Shown here: positions 1 to 12,493 of the stretch, one piece after another
Numbering within the stretch: the stretch's first letter is position 1
Layout of the letters: each line of letters starts with the position of its first letter
Assembly (NCBI GenBank): GCA_030522415.1
Contig: CM060109.1
Span: 2,551,641-2,615,640, forward strand
DNA length: 64,000 nt
Reading direction: 5' to 3'
From: Channallabes apus
Taxonomy: Eukaryota; Chordata; Actinopteri; Siluriformes; Clariidae
The notes under the pieces: generated by a model
Databases searched by the model: none
The model's input: the letters and a program-made list of their open reading frames with translations, nothing else
Told to the model about the DNA's origin: nothing
Position numbers and translations under genes: made by a program

Positions 1-45
1 TGTGTGTGTGTGTGTGTGTGTGCGCGTGTGTGCGTGTGTGTGTGT
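1..45. repeat. (TG)n microsatellite, cut by window start
   Basis: Almost pure TG dinucleotides with two CG interruptions. The tract runs off the left edge. The open frames across it are artefacts of the repeat. Confidence 0.95.
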
Positions 46-130
46 TATTACCACCAAAGTCAAAGTGAGATGTGGGATGGCTAAAACAAAGCCAGAAACC
101 AACAGAAACATATGCATGCACACACACACA

Positions 131-327
131 CATTTACATTTAGGCATTTGGCAGATGCTCTTATCCAGAGCGACTTACATTTTTATCTCATTATACATCT
201 GAGCAGTTGAGGTTTTAAGGGCCTTGCTCAAGGGCCCAACAGTGGCAACTTGGTGGTTGTGGGGTTTGAACCTGGGATCTTCCGAACCATAGTCCAATGC
301 CTTAACCACTGAGCTACCCCTGGCCCT
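131..327 (-). mobile_element. tRNA-derived SINE, family B
   Basis: Read on the minus strand, this begins with a tRNA-like head: an A-box-like TAGCTCAGTGGTTAAGG near 305-321 and a B-box-like GGTTCAAACCCC near 260-271. The far end (131-180) carries the common teleost motif GGCATTTGGCAGATGCTC. A second copy lies at 28571-28757 and a tail-only fragment near 42123-42175. It is a retroposon, not a tRNA gene, because the head cannot fold into a full cloverleaf and is joined to an unrelated body. The family name is not certain. Confidence 0.75.
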
Positions 328-733
328 GACACACACACACACACACACACATAAACATGCACACACATGCACACAAATCCTCCTGCAAGAAAAATAAATA
401 AATGTTATACAGTTTATCTCATTGTCTAGCAAAGAAAGGAGTAAAGACTAACAGAAGCCTGGGTCTGGGGCCTGTGCAGTGTGAGCAGTTAGCGGTTAGC
501 AGGGCCGAGCCACACTGTAGTCAGAGCTGAACTCTTTGTGAGAGAGAACCTGAAGATCTGCAGACTGTCCTCAGGCTGTCTCCGCTCCCTCATTCAGGAC
601 ATCAGTGTAGTGTAGTGACGGCTCGTTCATGAACGAGTCTTTAACGTGACTCAGATGAACGAGTTGTCTCGGAGACTGATTCGTTCATGTTGTACTGGAT
701 GCGCAAATCATCGCAAAACCTCTGTAGGTTATA

Positions 734-2353
734 CAGTGGTGTGAAAAACTATTTGCCCCCTTCCTGATTTCTTATTCTTTTGCATGTTTGTCACACTTCA
801 ATGTTTCTGCTCATCAAAAAATGTTAACTATTAGTCAAAGATAACATAATTGAACACAAAATGCAGTTTTTAAATGAAGGTTTACGTTATTAAGGGAGAA
901 AAAAAACTCCAAATCTACATGGCCCTGTGTGAAAAAGTGATTGCCCCCCTTGTTAAAAAATAACTTAACTGTGGTTTATCACACCTGAGTTCAATTTCTG
1001 TAGTCACCCCCAGGCCTGATTACTGCCACACCTGTTTCAATCAAGAAATCACTTAAATAGGAGCTACCTGACACAGAGAAGTAGCACCAAAAGCACCTCA
1101 AAAGCTAGACATCATGCCAAGATCCAAAGAAATTCAGAAACAAATGAGAACAAAAGTAATTGAGATCTATCAGTCTGTAAAGGTTATAAAGCCATTTCTA
1201 AAGCTTTGGGACTCCAGCGAACCACAGTGAGAGCCATTATCCACAAATGGCAAAAACATGGAACAGTGGTGAACCTTCCCAGGAGTGGCCGGCCGATCAA
1301 AATTACCCCAAGAGCGCAGAGACAACTCATCCGAGAGGCCACAAAAGACCCCAGGACAACATCTAAAGAGCTGCAGGACTCACTTGCCTCAATTAAGGTC
1401 AGTGTTCACGACTCCACCATAAGAAAGAGACTGGGCAAAAACGGCCTGCATGGCAGATTTCCAAGGCGCAAACCACTTTTAAGCAAAAAAAACATTAAGG
1501 CTCGTCTCAATTTTGCTAAAAAACATCTCAATGATTGCCAAGACTTTTGGTAAAATACCTTGTGGACCGACGAGACAAAAGTTGAACTTTTAGGAAGGTG
1601 CGTGTCCCGTTACATCTGGCGTAAAAGTAACACAGCATTTCAGAAAAAGAACATCATACCAACAGTAAAATATGGTGGTGGTAGTGTGATGGTCTGGGGT
1701 TGTTTTGCTGCTTCAGGACCTGGAAGGCTTGCTGTGATAGATGGAACCATGAATTCTACTGTCTACCAAAAAATCCTGAAGGAGAATGTCCGGCCATCTG
1801 TTCGTCAACTCAAGCTGAAGCGATCTTGGGTGCTGCAGCAGGACAATGACCCAAAACACACCAGCAAATCCACCTCTGAATGGCTGAAGAAAAACAAAAT
1901 GAAGACTTTGGAGTGGCCTAGTCAAAGTCCTGACCTGAATCCTATTGAGATGTTGTGGCATGACCTTAAAAAGGCGGTTCATGCTAGAAAACCCTCAAAT
2001 AAAGCTGAATTACAACAATTCTGCAAAGATGAGTGGGCCAAAATTCCTCCAGAGCGCTGTAAAAGACTCGTTGCAAGTTATCGCAAATGCTTGATTGCAG
2101 TTATTGCTGCTAAGGGTGGCCCAACCAGTTATTAGGTTCAGGGGGCAATTACTTTTTCACACAGGGCCATGTAGGTTTGGATTTTTTTTCTCCCTAAATA
2201 ATAAAACCCCTCATTTAAAAACTGCATTTTGTGTTTACTTGTGGTATCTTTGACTAATAGTTAAATGTGTTTGATGATCAGAAACATTTTGTGTGACAAA
2301 CATGCAAAAGAATAAGAAATCAGGAGGGGGGCAAATAGTTTTTCACACCACTG
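734..2353 (+). mobile_element. Tc1/mariner element with long inverted repeats
   Basis: Terminal inverted repeats of about 210 bp (734-946 and 2143-2353) start CAGTGGTGTGAAAAACTATT and match with few differences. TA dinucleotides flank both ends (732-733 and 2354-2355), as expected for Tc1/mariner. The single internal gene is a broken DD34E transposase. The inverted repeats remain similar, so the copy is moderately young but has lost its transposase. Confidence 0.95.
1114..2135 (+). pseudogene. Tc1-like transposase, DD34E, broken
   Basis: This would encode the cut-and-paste transposase of the surrounding element. It starts at ATG 1114, but a one-base loss near 1181-1186 shifts the frame ahead of the helix-turn-helix region. 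The main frame then runs from about 1206 and has an in-frame TAA at 1551-1553, directly before the first catalytic motif TDET. After that stop the frame stays open to TAG at 2133-2135. The other two catalytic motifs are present, QDNDPKH and NPIEMLW, with 34 residues between the second Asp and the Glu. The DNA-binding half, including LPRSGRP and the GRPR-like linker, is recognisable. The protein cannot be made as written. Confidence 0.92.
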
Positions 2354-2735
2354 TATACAGGAAACAGACATCAGTCGTTACTGCTGAGTCGTTCATTCTT
2401 TTGTCACGTGACTCCTATAGACGCTATGTGGTGCAATAGATTCAAAAGAACGAACGACTCGGACCAGAAGATACGAGAGGGGAGCTGCTCATTCTGTTTA
2501 TTATAATACGTCCTTAGCTGTATTGTAATATTTTCATAACTGGGACTATAGACAAAATGTGTGTATGTAGACGTGGTGGGGGTCTGTTTATTGAAAATGC
2601 ATAATTTTATTTTATTTCTGATCAAAAGAACGAAATGAATTAAATGACTCAAAAAAAGATTCATTCGTTTTGATGAAGGAAATTCAAAGAACCGAGTCAC
2701 TAAAATGATTCAAACTTCCCATCACTAGTGTATTG

Positions 2736-2926
2736 AGTCTAATGGTAGTGTTAAGCTCGTGGATCCGATCAGGAATCATCATCATCATCATCAGAGACGA
2801 GACCTGACTCCAGGACCAAGGACATGTTTTCAGTGACACAGCTGACACTCACATGTCCACACACTTGTGTTACGGGTCTCAGTGCAGAAATCCTCTCTCC
2901 TGATTCCTGTTCTTTCTTCGGGTTAA

Positions 2927-2957
<31 letters not shown>

Positions 2958-4726
2958 GTATTTATTTTTGACATTATTAACTGAGGTGTGTATTACAGAT
3001 CATCCCCAGCAGTTATCATTTCCTCATCATTAATGAGAGTTTATTAATTGCCTTTAGTCTCACGTCGCAGGTCTGACTCTGAGGTTAGAGGAGATAAGAG
3101 CCGCTGTGTCGCTGCTAATCTCTCGGCGCAGGTCTGCAGGTGAACGTGTCCATGTGGGAGAGCGAGTCCTGCTCCTGCTGCTGCTGCTGTGTAGTGAACT
3201 GGGAAAAAGCCGAGCAGAGGAAAGTGTGTGGACGCTTTATTAAATCCCCACCGCGCCGTATCTCTGAGGCCTGAATACATCCAGCTGCAGAATAAATCCA
3301 GCTGCAGAATAAATCTACGCCGACTTACAGCAGGAAATCTGCTCTGTTATGAACACGCTAAAAACATGCTAAGAGTTTAAAGTAGGGGATATTTTTTGTT
3401 TATCTTTAGTGATCTTGGTAAACAGTCAAAGCGGTCGGGTAAACACATAAAAAGTGAGACTTTAGTCTTTTGTGACAGTAGATTCCTGCGGTGGAAGAAG
3501 AATAAAACACTAAGGGATGTGCAGTTTTGGGAAATGAAAGACACTCGGTGCCGTTCCGGTATCTCCGCTTCATCACTCAACATATTTTCCCAACCTTGTT
3601 AGAAATCTCAGACCCTTAACCTTTGAGAAACGCTTTGTTCTTAAAAAGTACAGCTTGTAGCTTCAGGCTAAAGGTTCCTCAAAGGTTGCTGCCGATGTCA
3701 GGTTTGTGTACTTTTTTTCTGCTCCAGTGAAGTTTGACCTTCACATCAGGAGAAACTCGGTGCCTTGAGCTTCTTACACACACATTAAAAGTGATTTCCT
3801 CTCCGCCGGAGCCTCGGTGCTGATAAAGTGTGTGCCGTGCAGCTCAGAGATCTGCTCCGAGAGCAAATCCGCCTCGATTAAACATGACAGGAACATTCAG
3901 TGTCTCACCCACACACACACACACACACACACTCTGGCAGACGCAGACGGGCGATGTCACGTCACCCCGCTGCACACACACCGGCCCGGGAAGACAACAT
4001 CACGCCAAAACACAGCTCATTAAACTCTATTAGCCAGCCATCAGAGCTAATTGAATCCCCTCTCGACTTCTAAACAGCTTTGGGGTCAGACATGAAGAGG
4101 AGCGAGCAGGAGAGACACGCGGCTCCGGAATCTTTCCTGGCGTTAGGTTACAACATGATACACATCTCAGACCGTGAAACACAATTACCATGCTAATATA
4201 CAATGATAATATCACACCCAATGTACAAATATATTCCGTTCCCCGCAGGCGGCAGGGATGTGAATTTATCTCGAGTATCATCTTCAGGCAGTATTAGTGT
4301 TCACAAGGTAAAGATCTGATCTCCTGACATTCGAGATCCTCGTCAGTGTAACCAATCCATCAGTAAAGGGGTTCAGTCCCTAACACAGACATCCATACAG
4401 TTTATCTCTGAGGTGGTAGAAGCCATAACTTTCTCTCTAAGTTTAGCGACAAACCCAGCGACATTTCACACATTTACGACATTTAGTCACTTTCTTCAGC
4501 GGAGACTCAACAGGAGAGCCAACGTACTCTCTGCTTCTACTCAGGTCAGTGAGAGAGGAGCAGTCAGATCCCCATGACCAAACCCAAACACATGTTTGCT
4601 CAGCAAGCACCTCCGTTGGAGGGAACAACACTACAGGACTTACGAACATTAGAGTAACGACCGCGGTTCTACTACTGCAGTGCACCAGATACGTGTATTT
4701 ACAATTATATACAATATTTTCAGTGT
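2736..4726. other. Intergenic stretch, no gene seen
   Basis: No exon-like frame or family match was found. It contains (ATT)n at 2926-2957, a short CTG run near 3167-3187 and (CA)n at 3909-3932. Short open frames here lack splice signals and protein-like composition. Confidence 0.6.
4010..4290. other. Candidate conserved non-coding element
   Basis: Balanced-complexity, non-repetitive DNA rich in homeodomain-type cores (CTAATTGA, ACAATTACC, GCTAATA) and without an open frame. It resembles vertebrate conserved enhancers by texture only. No alignment was possible. Confidence 0.2.
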
Positions 4727-4921
4727 GGGGCGGCGCGGTGGTGTAGTGGTTAGCACTGTCGCCTTGCACCTCCAGGGTCCGGGTTTGATTCCCGGCCAGG
4801 TTCGATTCCCGTCTCTGTGTGCATGGAGTTTGCATGTTCTCCCCGTGCTTGGTGGGTTTCCTCCGGGTACTCCGGTTTCCTCCCACAGTCCAAAGACATG
4901 CAGATTAGGCTAATTGGCGTT
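4727..4921 (+). mobile_element. tRNA-derived SINE, family A, 3'-truncated copy
   Basis: The tRNA-like head has A box GGTGTAGTGGTTAGCAC and a B box of GGTTTGATTCC/GGTTCGATTCC type. It is followed by the family body (TGCATGGAGTTTGCATGTTC ... CAGTCCAAAGACATGCAG). It stops at GGCGTTC and lacks the 3' tail seen in fuller copies. Confidence 0.85.
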
Positions 4922-4984
4922 CACAATTATATATTCATGTCAAAGGTGTATAAGACTCACTTTGTCATGTGAGCCTCTTAACAC

Positions 4985-5200
4985 AGGTGGTGTAGTGGTC
5001 AGCACCGTCGCCTTGCACCTCCAGGGTCCGGGTTCGATTCCCGTCTCTGTGTGCATGGAGTTTGCATGTTCTCCCTTGTTCTAACTTGGTGGGTTTCCTC
5101 CCACAGTCTAAAGACATGCAGATTAGGTTAACTGGCGTTCCTGAACACCCCCCGCGACCCTGAACACAGGACAAAGCGGTAAAGACGATGAGTGAGTGAG
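4985..5200 (+). mobile_element. tRNA-derived SINE, family A, internally deleted
   Basis: The head GGTGGTGTAGTGGTCAGCAC and the CCGGGTTCGATTCCCG box are intact. Part of the body is deleted and the element ends in the family 3' region (CGCGACCCTGAACACAGGA, then an AAGCGGTAAAGA-type tail). It lies only 60 bp from the copy upstream. Confidence 0.8.
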
Positions 5201-5224
5201 AGAGAGAGTAACACACAGTATGAG

Positions 5225-5481
5225 TGCAGATCAATCCCTGCTCTATGTTTCACTGGGATGAGGATTAGTTCCCTGGTTGCTCTCAAGGTTTCTTCCTATT
5301 ACCATCTCAGGGTGTTTTTCCCTCAACACCCTCTTGTTCATCAGGGACGATCTGATCATTCTGATTCACACACATTCACATTTCATACAAACTTAAATAA
5401 TTTTCTCTTAATTCTATAAAACTGCTTTGCGACGGTGATAATCGTTAAATGCGCTATACAAATAAAACTGAATTGAATTGT
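5225..5481 (+). mobile_element. LINE 3' end (L2/CR1-like), 5'-truncated
   Basis: It shares the 3' UTR motifs of the larger LINE copies in this window: GGTTTCTTCCTATTACCATC, CTGCTTTGCGACGGTG, and a tail TACAAATAAAACTGAATTGAATTG. There is no coding region. Confidence 0.75.
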
Positions 5482-7979
5482 CTCATAACAATCTGACATA
5501 AAACCCCCAACCTACTTAAACACAGGAAATAAATCAAATCCAATAAACTTTCTAATGTTTTAATTGTCATTTCGTTCTGAACAGTTCACTATTCTTTAGT
5601 AATGATGGATATTTCCACATTTCAGATTTGCTGTTTGAGCCAGGCAGATTTGAAATGTTTTATTATTGTGAAAACGTCCTCCTGCTTCACGTCAATGAGG
5701 CGTCCAGTAACTTCATCACAGCGGCGTTTATCAGAGATCAGATCTCACGCAGACAGCAGGAAGGAATTTCAAATTAATACGCTTAATAGCTTTCAGATTC
5801 TCAAAGTGGCGTGGAAATGAAATGAAAAGTGCAGTTGTTCCTGTTCACATCTGCAACCGCGTGTGACGAGCTGCAGCCAATTTAATTATCTTTAAATGAC
5901 TGTGAGAGACAGAGAGACAGAGAGAGAAAGTAATTTCACTTCAGAAGCTGAATAAATGCTGTTCTGATGCAGTAAAATTAGCAGCTGAAGTTTTCCGCCC
6001 GCGTACACGGATCGTCTCGGACGCTGAGAACAAAGCAGCCAGTGGTTTTGATGTCTGGGTTTTTTTTCAGGTCCACACAGAGGGATTTATCCATTACTGA
6101 TTCAGGATCAGAAGAAAGATGGCTAGAGGTGATGTGCAGGTCTTCTCTGAGGTCAGAGCACAATTCTAGCCTTTGGGGTTAAAGGGCAAAGTCAGCCCTG
6201 CTGGGATCTGACCTCTTATCCTTCTGAGTCCTGGTACACCTCTGACCTGAAGCGCTGCTTCTCCACCAGTCCTCATGGTTCTGCACTGCGAGGTTCTCTG
6301 CATCTTTCACATCAGAAATCTTTTCTTCTGTCTTTACCTTAACAAACATGACGTGTAAAACAGTGGGCGGAGTCCATGCACAACACCTGCAGTGTATAAG
6401 AGAGAGAGAGAGTGTAGACTCGGTGTAGGAGAGGTCATCTTCATACACTCTCACACCAAAACATCAACTCATCTCAAAAAGATCAAATAAAGATTATTAA
6501 TATGTTTGTCTACTCATGTCCCTTCTAAAGTCAAATAATGGAAAAAGACTCATTTTGCTGAAAATTACAAATTTCCTGCTTTTCAAAAACAAAACATATT
6601 TTGCATTTTATTTATTCCAGACAATTTAGACTGTAATCATGGCTGTGTTTTCACACATACACTCGAGTCTGCACTCTGTCCCAATGCTCAGGTCTGTGTT
6701 CACATTTAAAGGTCCCGTATTTGAATATTAATTTAACAAGTTATCACAGGACTCAGAGATCCTCTAATGTGTTGATGCTCCAGCTGAAGTCTCTTTATTT
6801 CACTCCTCTTCTGAACTCACTGTTTCAGTGTCTATGTAGTTGACACACTTTCTGAGCCGGAGAACAGAAGAGCTGAGTAAAAAGCCGTGGGGGGGGGGGG
6901 GGGGGCTTGTCTTAGACGAGGTCACAGTGCACTTGTTTACAAACATGGACCAACAACAACAACAACAAATGTGGGATGTTTTTCTTATTACATTTGTTTG
7001 TTTGTACACACACACACACACTGGCGACCCGTCTGATTGCGTAAACAAGAGAATTGGTCCACGTTAATCATTCTTTTCAAACAGCCCCTCAATTGCACAA
7101 CTCCACATACTCATTTTCAAGATGAACAAAGATTAGGTCTTTTAAAAAAGTCAGCATCAGCATGTTAATGATCAGATCAAACTCTGAGCTCAGTCTGAAC
7201 AAACACAAGTGCAAAAACACTGAATTGTGTGTATAAAAAAAACAACAACTCTGTTTTGACGCACAAATCTGTGGCATGAACCAGATTTCTGTTTCCAATG
7301 TGTTTCTCAATGTAAATATGGACACTTCTATATGTTCACGCTCCCCAAGACGGATCTGTTCCAGGAAACCGACACGGCCGACTGTAGAGACACGAAGCTG
7401 AAGGTTTCAGGTGCGGTAAGTGTTCCTGATCACCTTCACGTCACCAGGAGCGTCAAGGGGACTTGCTAAGGGGATCCTACAGATCCTAAAGACGACCTAA
7501 AGACCTGGGGACTAGTCTGAATTTAGTCCATGTTCCCTTTAGTTCCACCAGGTTGCCTCCCGGCTGTACTTTTCTTTTTAAGTTTAAAGTCACTGTGAGC
7601 AGAGTGTTTCCTTACACCGGACATATAGGTGTAACGTCACTGCATCATCTAACACTTTAACTGTACAGCTCCAACAGGCCGTCTTTAGGACATCTTTACC
7701 TGCATCATGCCCCCGCTCCTATCCTTATATCGCCCCCTGCTGGACACTGCGTGTGTGTGCTTGTGGATAAATATCATTAAAATATAGGTGCTTTTTTTGA
7801 GATTCTCATTTTAAATATGTCTCATTTTACTGTTAATTAAATCAAGTTGAAAAAGAAAATCCTGAGTTTTTAGGATTAGAATGTTTTTGTATGAATAACA
7901 TTTTGGCTTCAGTTTATTTGAGATATTTTATGTCAGATGGGTGAGGCTGCAGAAAACATTAACTAGACCAAGAAATATT

Positions 7980-7981
<2 letters not shown>
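5482..7981. other. Intergenic stretch, no gene seen
   Basis: No supported gene. It holds a G homopolymer at about 6889-6905, (CAA)n at 6951-6968, a short (CA)n at 7008-7020 and a CTCF-like motif at 7731-7747. The rest is unremarkable AT-rich DNA. Confidence 0.6.
7731..7747 (-). promoter_or_regulatory. CTCF-like motif
   Basis: CGCCCCCTGCTGGACAC; on the minus strand it reads TCCAGCAGGGGGCG, very close to the vertebrate CTCF core. Motif match only. Confidence 0.45.

Positions 7982-8067
<86 letters not shown>
7982..8067. repeat. (TG)43 microsatellite
   Basis: A pure TG tract of about 86 bp. The His-Thr open frames across it on the minus strand are not genes. Confidence 0.97.
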
Positions 8068-8068
<1 letters not shown>

Positions 8069-8731
8069 TGAAAAAATTTGATGAGAAATTTCTGTTGCAA
8101 CAGTGTTACATTTAAACTGAATAGAAATAATGAAAGGATAAAAGAACTCGTTATTATTTTTGCTTTTCTCATTTTCAAACACTCCAAATTTGTTGAAATG
8201 TTTACTGCGCAGATGTCCTTAAAGTGAACCAGAAGCAGATGACAGGGGAGTTTAGAAAGCGATGCATCCTGTGTGACTGCGTCTTCATCACCTCCGCCAT
8301 AAATCACTGTGCGGAGTCGCACTAACAGCCACCCAGAGGAAGATTAATCCATCTCCAGCACTTGATAAAGGTTAATTTGGTAAAAGTATGCATCCGTTTG
8401 AAAGCAATTACCTCCGGATTGGCAGAACCGGCGTTGCCATGGAGACCTGCGGAGTCGGGACGGCGGCGATGTGTCCCTGCATGACATCATCTCTGTTTTA
8501 TTCATTACAAATCAAAAAGACACCGAAACACTCAGAGGCCCCACTGACCGAGGGTTTAAACGACATCATCAGCTTCTGGAAGCTTCTACAGACAGAAGGG
8601 CAGATCCAGCATTATAGAACTCTTTATAAATGTTTTATTTATAAAATAACTTCCACATCACAAAACCGGTGGCTGGATAAATTGTAAGAGTGTGTGTATT
8701 GTTTAAGATGTCTAAAAGTCAAATTAAGAGC

Positions 8732-8770
<39 letters not shown>

Positions 8771-9404
8771 GTGATGATAAACAGCATAATAAAACCACAT
8801 GTTAGTGAGACTCATCAGAAAAACACCTTCAGTTTCCTAGAGATCATAAAGACTGAGTGATGTAAAAGGTCATGTGACCTGATGACCCCAGACTGACCCT
8901 ATTCCAGAGTGATGGGCGTGTCAGGGTGAGAAGTGAAGGACATGAAGCGATGCTCCATCATGTATAGTGTCCACTGTACACGTCCTCTGGAGACAGTGTT
9001 ATGATCTGGGGTTGATCAGGTGATCAGGTCGAGACTCAGTAACGTTAAGTGGACCAGGTTATGGTCAGCTGACCACCTGAATGAAAGACGACTCAGCGTA
9101 TAAGGGTCAACTGTCTGGTTCATCATTGCTCGTGTCTTCTCCTAGTACTGAACTCTACATTACAGCTGGGTTTGTGGTAGAGACCTGATGTTCTGAGCTC
9201 CTGACTGGAAGGTTCTTCTCAGGGTCTCCATCATGGTTTCTGAGCCTGGAGATGTTCTGGAGATGTTTATACTGTACACAGTTCATTATCCTCTCCTCAT
9301 CTTCTCCTCCTTGTCTATTTGTAACGTCTGTCTTTTATGTGTATTCATCTTGTCCCTGTTTATCTGTGTAGTTTTTATTTCTAAATGAACTCCATATGAT
9401 AAAG

Positions 9405-9405
<1 letters not shown>
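8068..9405. other. Intergenic stretch, no gene seen
   Basis: (CA)n lies at 8738-8768. Positions 8330-8480 are unique-looking DNA that include GTTGCCATGGAGAC at 8433-8446, which resembles an RFX X-box. No exon structure was found. Confidence 0.5.

Positions 9406-9460
<55 letters not shown>
9406..9460. repeat. (TG)n microsatellite
   Basis: A pure TG tract of 55 bp, followed by AATATTACTAATG. Confidence 0.97.
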
Positions 9461-9465
<5 letters not shown>

Positions 9466-9837
9466 TACTAATGAATGACTTCTCTACACGAGTGCTGTGA
9501 GATTGTATTGCTCTTCCTCTGTATGATGATGTAGAGATGATAATTATATGACCTGAGAGAGCTGATTATCTGCTGATTTATTCATTAGTGTGTCGAATAT
9601 AAACACACACATATACAAACACACATACACACACTTCCCTAATTAAATAAAACCTGAGTAACATGAGATGATGTGTGTGTTCCATGCATTACTCAACTCA
9701 CGTGCTCAGGAGTCACAACCAACGGTGCGTCCTGTACTCGAGTCATGTCCAGTCCACTGGGCTTTTATTGTCAGTGTCCACCATATAGAGTTCATAAACC
9801 AAACGCCGTTCCTCCAGGACCGCGGTACTCGAGAACA

Positions 9838-10210
9838 AGCACAGATACTGTAGTTGAGTAAAAGTAAAGATATCCCAGTCAAAATATTACTCAAGTGGAA
9901 GTGGAAGTTCTCCATTTATATATTTTTTTAAATAATTCCGTTTTTGTGCGTTCTGCTTTCTGAAACCAGCTGAGCCGCCGATTTCAAACATCTGTTGCTT
10001 TATTAGGAGAGTCTTGGAGAAAAATCCATTCTTGCTATTACACATAATTGTCAGCATTCCAGCGATTCCTGCTTCACACCAATGTGGTTATGTAATGCAA
10101 CACCATGCAAAAACGTACAGATATTAGCTGTAGTACTGTAGTAAAAGTAAAAAGTATCCTTCACAAGAAGATACATGGTATAATATTGGTACGTAAGTAC
10201 TGCATGTTCT
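9838..10210 (+). repeat. Interspersed repeat, same family as 50410-51047
   Basis: It opens with GAGTAAAAGTAAAGAT and CTCAAGTGGAAGTGGAAGTT and closes with GTAAAAGTAAAAAGTATCCTT and GTAAGTACTGCATG. The reverse complement of 50410-51047 carries the same blocks in the same order. The ACTTTTACTCAAGT-type ends recall teleost hAT-derived non-autonomous elements. Ends and target duplication were not resolved. Confidence 0.5.
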
Positions 10211-11173
10211 AAGGCGTAACACCCACAGGCATGGCTGAACCCAAGGTTCCTCAGCAGAACATCACCCTGAGCCTCCGCCAGCTCGCCTCCTTCCTATACT
10301 GTCTCCTGATCTCTTCCCCAGGTAGAGACAATACCACCTTCTTTCATTGCTCCATAGCCTAGTTCTGATGATCATGCGGCCCCCCATCGCATCAGTGAGT
10401 GACCCATGACCTTGGCGCCGGTTCACCGGTTGTCCTCCCCTGAAGCACATTTGTTCCCACATCCCAGAGCTGCAGTTATGGAGTTGCTCTGACCCAGTTG
10501 TCTAGACATTACAATGTGTCCCTGGTCAAGGTCACTCAAGTCCTTGTCCACTTGTCCATTATTCACTTGCTGCCCAATGTATCTCACCTCCTGAGAGGTG
10601 GCAGTGTAACGAGATAATCAATTCACTTATTCACTTCACAATACTGTATATAGATATATTCAGTAAGCAGACATAACATTAAACCCACTTTTTATAAAAA
10701 CACCAAGAAGCTGTTTTAGGATAACTCCTGATTATTATTATAATTATTATTATTTATTTTTATTTTATTTAATGACATTTAAATGCTGTGTTTATTTACA
10801 CACATCCATCACACTGTGTTTACTACATTATAGGAATAATTTAAATTAAATCTTCACCAATCATTTTACAGTCTTCCACATCAGTGACATCCTCACTTAT
10901 TATTATTATATCTCTAAAATACTACACTCTAATCCTGCTTTCTGATTAGCTGAGAGCAGATGATGATAACACACAGTGCATATGAACACTTTCATGTAAA
11001 AGATGATAATAAGGTACGAGAAATGAGTTTGTAAGACAGATATAAAAATACTGATGTTCGTGAAGAAGTTTATGCAGCTGTGCAAAAAGAGTTTACGTGC
11101 AGTGACCTAATAAACTTTTTTTAATGAATACATATAAACTTAAATAAAGATATACATTCACATTGCATATATA
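10211..11173. other. Intergenic stretch, no gene seen
   Basis: AT-rich DNA without exon-like frames. I recognise no repeat family here. Confidence 0.5.
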
Positions 11174-11176
11174 TTA

Positions 11177-11984
11177 GGCCTTGTTCACACGGGCGTTAAA
11201 ATCGAGCGTTTTTCTGCCGTTCGTAGCGTCCGGTGAGCGCGGATGAAGCGCTGAGGGTTTTCTACACATAGGAGTCAGTGACGGTGTTCACACGGGCTTT
11301 GGTGACGTGTGTTTGTCCGGCTGCGCGTTTATACGGTGTTAAAAAACGTTGCATGCAGCTTTTTCTTGGCGCTCAAACCCCAACGAACACAAGGAAACCG
11401 CGTCTAGTTCGTTTTCTCCGCGTCCATTTTACGCTTCGGAGGACCGGATATATCCCATGATCCTACAGGCTGTACAGAGGGAAATGCGGAAAAAAGGCAA
11501 AAATAAAATGCTTAAAAAGTAAACCTTGCGCGGAAATGTTCGCATTTCTTCATAAACCACAAAAACTTCCTTTAATCCGACGTTGTGCAGTCAGAGGGTG
11601 AACCCAGTAGCGGCGGCCATTTTTTTCTCTCCCTACGTCGACGTATTATTAAAAAAAAATATTTTTATATGTTATATAAAATATAATAATTTAATTAGAA
11701 TTTTTAAAACAATAAGATTAATGTCTAATATAGTAAAATGGTCCATATTAAAAGGAGGCACCTCAAATAAAATGACAAGGACTTTCATATCCAGTTCCCG
11801 ACACACTGCCCCCCACAGGTTAACACACAAACTACAATTTGGGCTGCAGGCTGGCGTTAGACGGAGACAAACGAACGCCGGTGTAGAAGTCAATCGAGCG
11901 GCACTACAAAACGCAACATAAACGTATAGGACGTTCAGAGCTCGTTCGTTTATCCAAAAATTTTACGCCCGTGTGAACAAGACC
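11177..11984. mobile_element. PIF/Harbinger-like non-autonomous element
   Basis: The ends are inverted: GGCCTTGTTCACACGGGCGT on the left and the complement of GGTCTTGTTCACACGGGCGT on the right. Direct TTA trinucleotides flank them at 11174-11176 and 11985-11987. A 3-bp TTA/TAA target duplication is the PIF/Harbinger hallmark. The 808-bp interior has no transposase; a 112-aa frame at 11583-11921 is not recognisable. Internal GTGTTCACACGGGC near 11286 repeats part of the end. Confidence 0.75.
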
Positions 11985-12155
11985 TTATTGCTTACAAATA
12001 TATGCACATACAGTGGGGCAAAAAAGTATTTAATCAGCCACCAACTGTGCTAGTTCTCCCACTTAAAAAGATGAGAGAGGCCTGTAATTTACATCATAGG
12101 TGAACCTCAACTATGAGACACAAAATAAGAAAATTGAAAAATCACATTGTAGGAT

Positions 12156-12493
12156 CCTCCAGGGTCTGGGTTCGTTTCCCCGGCCAGGCTCGATTCCCGT
12201 CTCTGTGTGCATGGAGTTTGCATGTTCTCCCCGTGCTTGGTGGGTTTCCTCCGGGTACTCCGGTTTCCTCCCACAGTCCAAAGATATGCAAATTAGGCTA
12301 ATTGGCGTTCCTAAATTGCCCGTAGTGTGTGATTGGGTGTGTGAGTGTGTGTATGTGTGTGTGCCCTGCGATGGATTGGCACCCTGTCCAGGGTGTACCC
12401 CGCCTAGTGCCCGAAGTCTCCTGAGATAGGCTCCAGGTCCCCCGCGACCCTGAACACAGGATTAAGCGCTATAGAAAATGAATGAATGAATGA
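12156..12493 (+). mobile_element. tRNA-derived SINE, family A, 5'-truncated, inside Tc1 copy
   Basis: It is flanked by a perfect 12-bp duplication ACATTGTAGGAT (12144-12155 and 12494-12505). It begins inside the tRNA head, just before the B box, and runs through the whole body to an (AATG)n tail at about 12476-12493. The 5' truncation, tail and duplication indicate LINE-driven retroposition. Confidence 0.9.

Larger units (their letters stand above)
613..2727. mobile_element. Non-autonomous hAT-like element, split by a Tc1 copy
   Basis: The ends read TAGTGACGG on the left and CCATCACTA on the right. They are flanked by near-identical 8-bp duplications, GTGTAGTG (605-612) and GTGTATTG (2728-2735); 8-bp target duplications are typical of hAT. 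The body has repeated ACGAAC/GAACGA and GACTCA motifs, as in teleost non-autonomous hATs. Removing the nested Tc1 element leaves about 0.5 kb with no coding capacity. Confidence 0.65.

Noticed and set aside
4443..4886. 147-codon minus-strand frame
   Set aside because: It overlaps a family A SINE; the same translated words recur at every SINE copy.
11583..11921. 112-codon frame inside the Harbinger-like element
   Set aside because: Low-complexity AT-rich sequence with no transposase or Myb-like motif.
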